Source: Pseudomonas serbica
Lineage (GTDB): Bacteria > Pseudomonadota > Gammaproteobacteria > Pseudomonadales > Pseudomonadaceae
Assembly: GCF_028823535.1 (NCBI RefSeq)
Contig: NZ_JAQIYM010000090.1
Coordinates: 124,001 to 188,000 of the forward strand
Length of the DNA stretch: 64,000 bases
Direction: 5' to 3'
Part shown: in pieces, positions 61,702-64,000 of the stretch
How positions within the stretch are numbered: the first letter of the stretch is position 1
How the letters are laid out: the number at the start of each line of letters is the position of its first letter
Program-made: the position numbers and the translations under genes
The notes under the pieces: model-generated
What the model saw: only the letters and a program-made list of their open reading frames with translations
What the model was told of the DNA's origin: nothing
Database searches by the model: none

Positions 61702-62142
61702 TTAGGGCTGGAAACCGTCATCTTGTTTGCTGATCGATCTGGCCGATGGCCTTTTTTCAGCAGGGCTTTCGGTAGCCCACGCGTCAAAAAACTCTTTCGA
61801 GTAGATGCCTCCAGCGGACTCGTTCGCTTCCTCTGCCTGAAGATCTGACTTAGGGCCTGTGATCACCATGCCCGATTTCGATGCAGTGGTGTAGAACCAC
61901 ATACTCGGTTTCCCTGGGTAGTCCACGTCGATCAGGACGTGCACGGGCTCCTCAGATGTCTTGCTTCTGGCAAAAGCCTGATCTTGTTCTCTTTCCAACT
62001 TTGGGCAGCCGGCCTGCTTCCACTTAACGGCGGCGTCCAAAGATGAGAACAGCGGCTGAAGTGTCCACCCAGGACTTGTCCTGTACACCAAAAATGCCTC
62101 TGTACCGTCTTTGAACACAGCTTTGCCAAAATAATCTGACAT
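61702..62142 (-). CDS. Hypothetical protein, 146 aa
   Basis: Unrecognised. Begins MSDYFGKAVFKDGTEAFLVY with a beta-rich first half and a charged, likely disordered tail (EKRPSARSISKQDDG). Convergent with the RNase H gene. Confidence 0.65.
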   Translation of the reverse strand: MSDYFGKAVFKDGTEAFLVYRTSPGWTLQPLFSSLDAAVKWKQAGCPKLEREQDQAFARSKTSEEPVHVLIDVDYPGKPSMWFYTTASKSGMVITGPKSDLQAEEANESAGGIYSKEFFDAWATESPAEKRPSARSISKQDDGFQP

Positions 62143-62229
62143 TTTAATTCTCTCTTGAACCTCTACCGAAGGTGGAACTTCTGGTCATTTATCCAGTATG
62201 TCATGCCCATTCTTAGCCAGACAAACATG

Positions 62230-62775
62230 TCACTCGGTAGGGATCCGCGTAACCGTTGAGGCGTACCGCCAGTGCCACGGCTCATAGGCGAATCCTCTGA
62301 TGTTCCCTTGAGGGTATGACATTTCAAAACCGAACGAGCCTGCGTGCTTCGTTAGCCATTTAAAGGCTTCGGTTTCCTCAAAAGCTTGCTCCAGATCCGT
62401 TCTGCCTGGTGTTCCCACGTCGACCGCTTGGCCGGTATGGTGTTCACTGAAGAATGGCGGCGCCGAGAAATCCAGAATTCGTTCGATGTTCATGCCCATG
62501 CGGATTTTTCTTTCGAATATTTCCGCCTGGCGGTTGACGCTTCTGAAAGCGGAGATCAAATAAAGCTCAATGCCTTCGGCCTGAGCGGCGCTTCGCAGGT
62601 TACGCCATGCCTGTGCAGCGGCTGGTGCCAACATATGAGGCCGACTATTGACATCAATCTCAACAATTTCAAGATTGGTTGCCTCAGCGAACTCTTCGAG
62701 ATTTCGATTGAAAACCAAATTCAGCGAAATACCAAGCCTCTCAAGCATGTATATAGCGTCAGGCGAGTACAACAT
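62230..62775 (-). CDS. M15-family D-alanyl-D-alanine carboxypeptidase-like protein, 181 aa
   Basis: SEHHTGQAVDVG at 110-121 is the SxHxxGxAxD zinc motif (H112, D119), and YEPWHWRY near 164-171 provides the catalytic Glu165 and third ligand H168. VanY-type enzymes trim peptidoglycan stem peptides. There is no signal peptide, so it would act from the cytoplasm only after lysis or transport, as endolysins and some plasmid entry enzymes do. Confidence 0.88.
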   Translation of the reverse strand: MLYSPDAIYMLERLGISLNLVFNRNLEEFAEATNLEIVEIDVNSRPHMLAPAAAQAWRNLRSAAQAEGIELYLISAFRSVNRQAEIFERKIRMGMNIERILDFSAPPFFSEHHTGQAVDVGTPGRTDLEQAFEETEAFKWLTKHAGSFGFEMSYPQGNIRGFAYEPWHWRYASTVTRIPTE

Positions 62776-62960
62776 TTAGTGTTCCTGAATGCGAGCACTT
62801 TAACCTTTCACAATTATTGCACATTAAGGCGTTAGTTAAAACTTTTACGAAAACAGTTATAGGTGCCCGAGGGCTATCTGATGTTGAAAGTAACATTTGT
62901 TTGGTGCCGGTGAGCGCAATGTTATTCCGAAGATTCGTCCCTTCGGCGCAACGAGCCGGC

Positions 62961-63467
62961 TTAGCGCTTTACCGCCCTACCCCTTGGATTTTTTAAAGAG
63001 AAGTATGAGTCAACGGCCACACTGAGTCCTTTGGCATCCGGAAGCGCCCGATGACCTTTCCTCACTGGCAGCCGACCAAAGATCTCCGTTGCTGCCTCAC
63101 GCCCTACAAATGCCTCTAGGGGCCGCACAGTGAACGTGGGCCCTATCCATGCAGCCTCATAAAGAGCCTCAAGCCAGAAGCAATCTGTGGGTGCGTCAGA
63201 GCACAAGGTTTTGCCTGCAAACAGCTCATTCATGACGATGGCCACTTCAAGCGCCGGCCTGCCCTCCCGCAGCAGCTGGTCACGGCTTATCCCATGCATG
63301 TCCTCCGCGTCATGGCTCCAGTGATCCCAGTAAGGCGCCGGCTGAATGAGTGTCTGGAACTCACTGCCTGGGTACACCACCGCCACTTCTATGGGGTAGC
63401 TGTCAGGCGCAATGCCAGAAGCCTCGAAGTCGATGAAGTGTGTAGGTTGATCAGGGTGAGACTTCAT
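62961..63467 (-). CDS. DnaQ-like 3'-5' exonuclease, 168 aa
   Basis: DEDDh motifs are present: D13 and E15 in FIDFEASG, MHGIS, an Asp in LCSDAPTDCFWLE, and HRALPDAKGL with the last His and Asp. Stand-alone exonucleases of this size digest DNA or RNA from the 3' end. All catalytic residues are kept. Confidence 0.85.
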   Translation of the reverse strand: MKSHPDQPTHFIDFEASGIAPDSYPIEVAVVYPGSEFQTLIQPAPYWDHWSHDAEDMHGISRDQLLREGRPALEVAIVMNELFAGKTLCSDAPTDCFWLEALYEAAWIGPTFTVRPLEAFVGREAATEIFGRLPVRKGHRALPDAKGLSVAVDSYFSLKNPRGRAVKR

Positions 63468-63577
63468 TCTTAATCCTGTCGGTGCTTACTGGCTTTTATT
63501 GCTTTCCGATAAAAGTCGGTGTGGCTGTTACAATATGCCGGGATAAGGTGAGTAAAGCTAACAAAATGGAGAATGGC

Positions 63578-64000
63578 ATGATCTGGCTGTTGGGCGACCC
63601 ACACGGTAAATTCGACTACATCATTACGATGGTCAAAACGCACAAACCAGATGCCATCATCTTCCTGGGCGATCTTGAGTGTCCTTTACCACTGGATGTG
63701 CTGCTACGTCCCATACTCGATCTCACCGAGGTGTGGTTCATCCACGGCAATCACGACAGCGACAAGGGCGCCTATTGGCACAATCTACATGGTTACAGCC
63801 TCGCTGAGCGCAATCTGCATGGCCGTGTAGCTACGGTTGCCGGATATCGTGTCGCTGGGCTAGGTGGAACATTCGAAGCGCCTGTATGGCTTCCTGGAGA
63901 GCCTGAGGCCGGTATCCAGAACTATCAGGAGTACCTTGCTCGCCTAAGCGCCAACCCGCAGCCAGTCGACGTGATCACCACGAAAAAGCAGCATGCTCTG
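63578..64000 (+). CDS. Calcineurin-type metallophosphoesterase, cut by window end
   Basis: GGAG lies six bases before ATG 63578. WLLGDPHGKFD, IFLGDLE and FIHGNHDSD are the GDxHG, GDxx and GNHD metal-binding motifs. At least 141 residues are present and the frame is open at the window edge. Substrate unknown. It is divergent from the exonuclease gene. Confidence 0.85.
   Translation, partial: MIWLLGDPHGKFDYIITMVKTHKPDAIIFLGDLECPLPLDVLLRPILDLTEVWFIHGNHDSDKGAYWHNLHGYSLAERNLHGRVATVAGYRVAGLGGTFEAPVWLPGEPEAGIQNYQEYLARLSANPQPVDVITTKKQHAL

Noticed and set aside
1..64000. tRNA genes, insertion sequences and CRISPR arrays
   Set aside because: I looked for TTCGA-containing cloverleaf ends, transposase motifs with terminal repeats, and regularly spaced palindromic repeats, and saw none I could support.

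Overview
The window reads as accessory DNA from a large Pseudomonas-type plasmid or integrative element. The basis is circumstantial: codon use is that of a pseudomonad, GC content looks moderate with several clearly AT-rich patches, genes are small and densely packed on both strands, most products are of unknown function, and families common on plasmids and phages are frequent (DUF4262, DUF3841, DUF2513, DUF5623-like, polyvalent-type ADP-ribosyltransferases, Fic, RES-Xre, Tpt1/KptA, UvrD-like helicase, tyrosine recombinase). I see no rRNA, tRNA, transposase, CRISPR array, conjugation gene, partition gene pair or replication initiator, so host and plasmid type cannot be fixed from this window.

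Layout. 1-5840: mostly plus-strand small genes, including a lipoprotein operon (2020-4642) and an orphan MqsA-type zinc domain. 5890-10211: minus-strand block with an ADP-ribosyltransferase/ParB-like fusion, a cysteine-protease-fold-like protein and two tandem paralogues carrying three HTH units each. 10405-13220: a membrane-anchored HEAGH metalloprotease. 13409-17073: minus-strand block with a probable PD-(D/E)XK nuclease and an ART-PolyVal-like enzyme. 17319-24577: a Nudix domain fused to a degenerate GspE/PilB-type ATPase, three membrane proteins and a ParB-like/RNase H-like fusion. 26254-30883: membrane protein, HD hydrolase, then Xre antitoxin, RES toxin, KptA and a PPP-type phosphoesterase in one run. 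31039-37186: DUF5623-like proteins, a UDG-fold protein, a Fic protein, and a 20-bp-period repeat array. 37406-46129: AT-rich singletons, a two-domain ART, an inverted-repeat cluster, a GNAT enzyme, and a decayed nucleotidyltransferase lying between two copies of a gene end. 46303-50112: DUF4262, a His-less Fic protein, and a tyrosine recombinase preceded by a 14-bp inverted repeat. 50134-55521: DUF3841, a frameshifted histidine phosphatase, a GNAT-like protein and a cluster of TTGTCAA/TTGACAA motifs. 55596-64000: DUF2513-like protein, SF1 helicase, a probable small RNA, a pseudo-RNase H/RNase H fusion, an M15 peptidase, a DnaQ-like exonuclease and a truncated metallophosphoesterase.

Themes. 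Many products should act on NAD, nucleotides or nucleic acids: at least four ADP-ribosyltransferase-fold proteins, RES, KptA, Nudix, a deoxyribosyltransferase-like protein, HD and PPP phosphoesterases, RNase H, DnaQ and UDG folds. Together they could form a plasmid-borne toolkit for stability, phage interference and RNA/DNA repair. That is inference; the sequence shows the families, not the interactions. Several genes are decayed, so part of the region is turning over.
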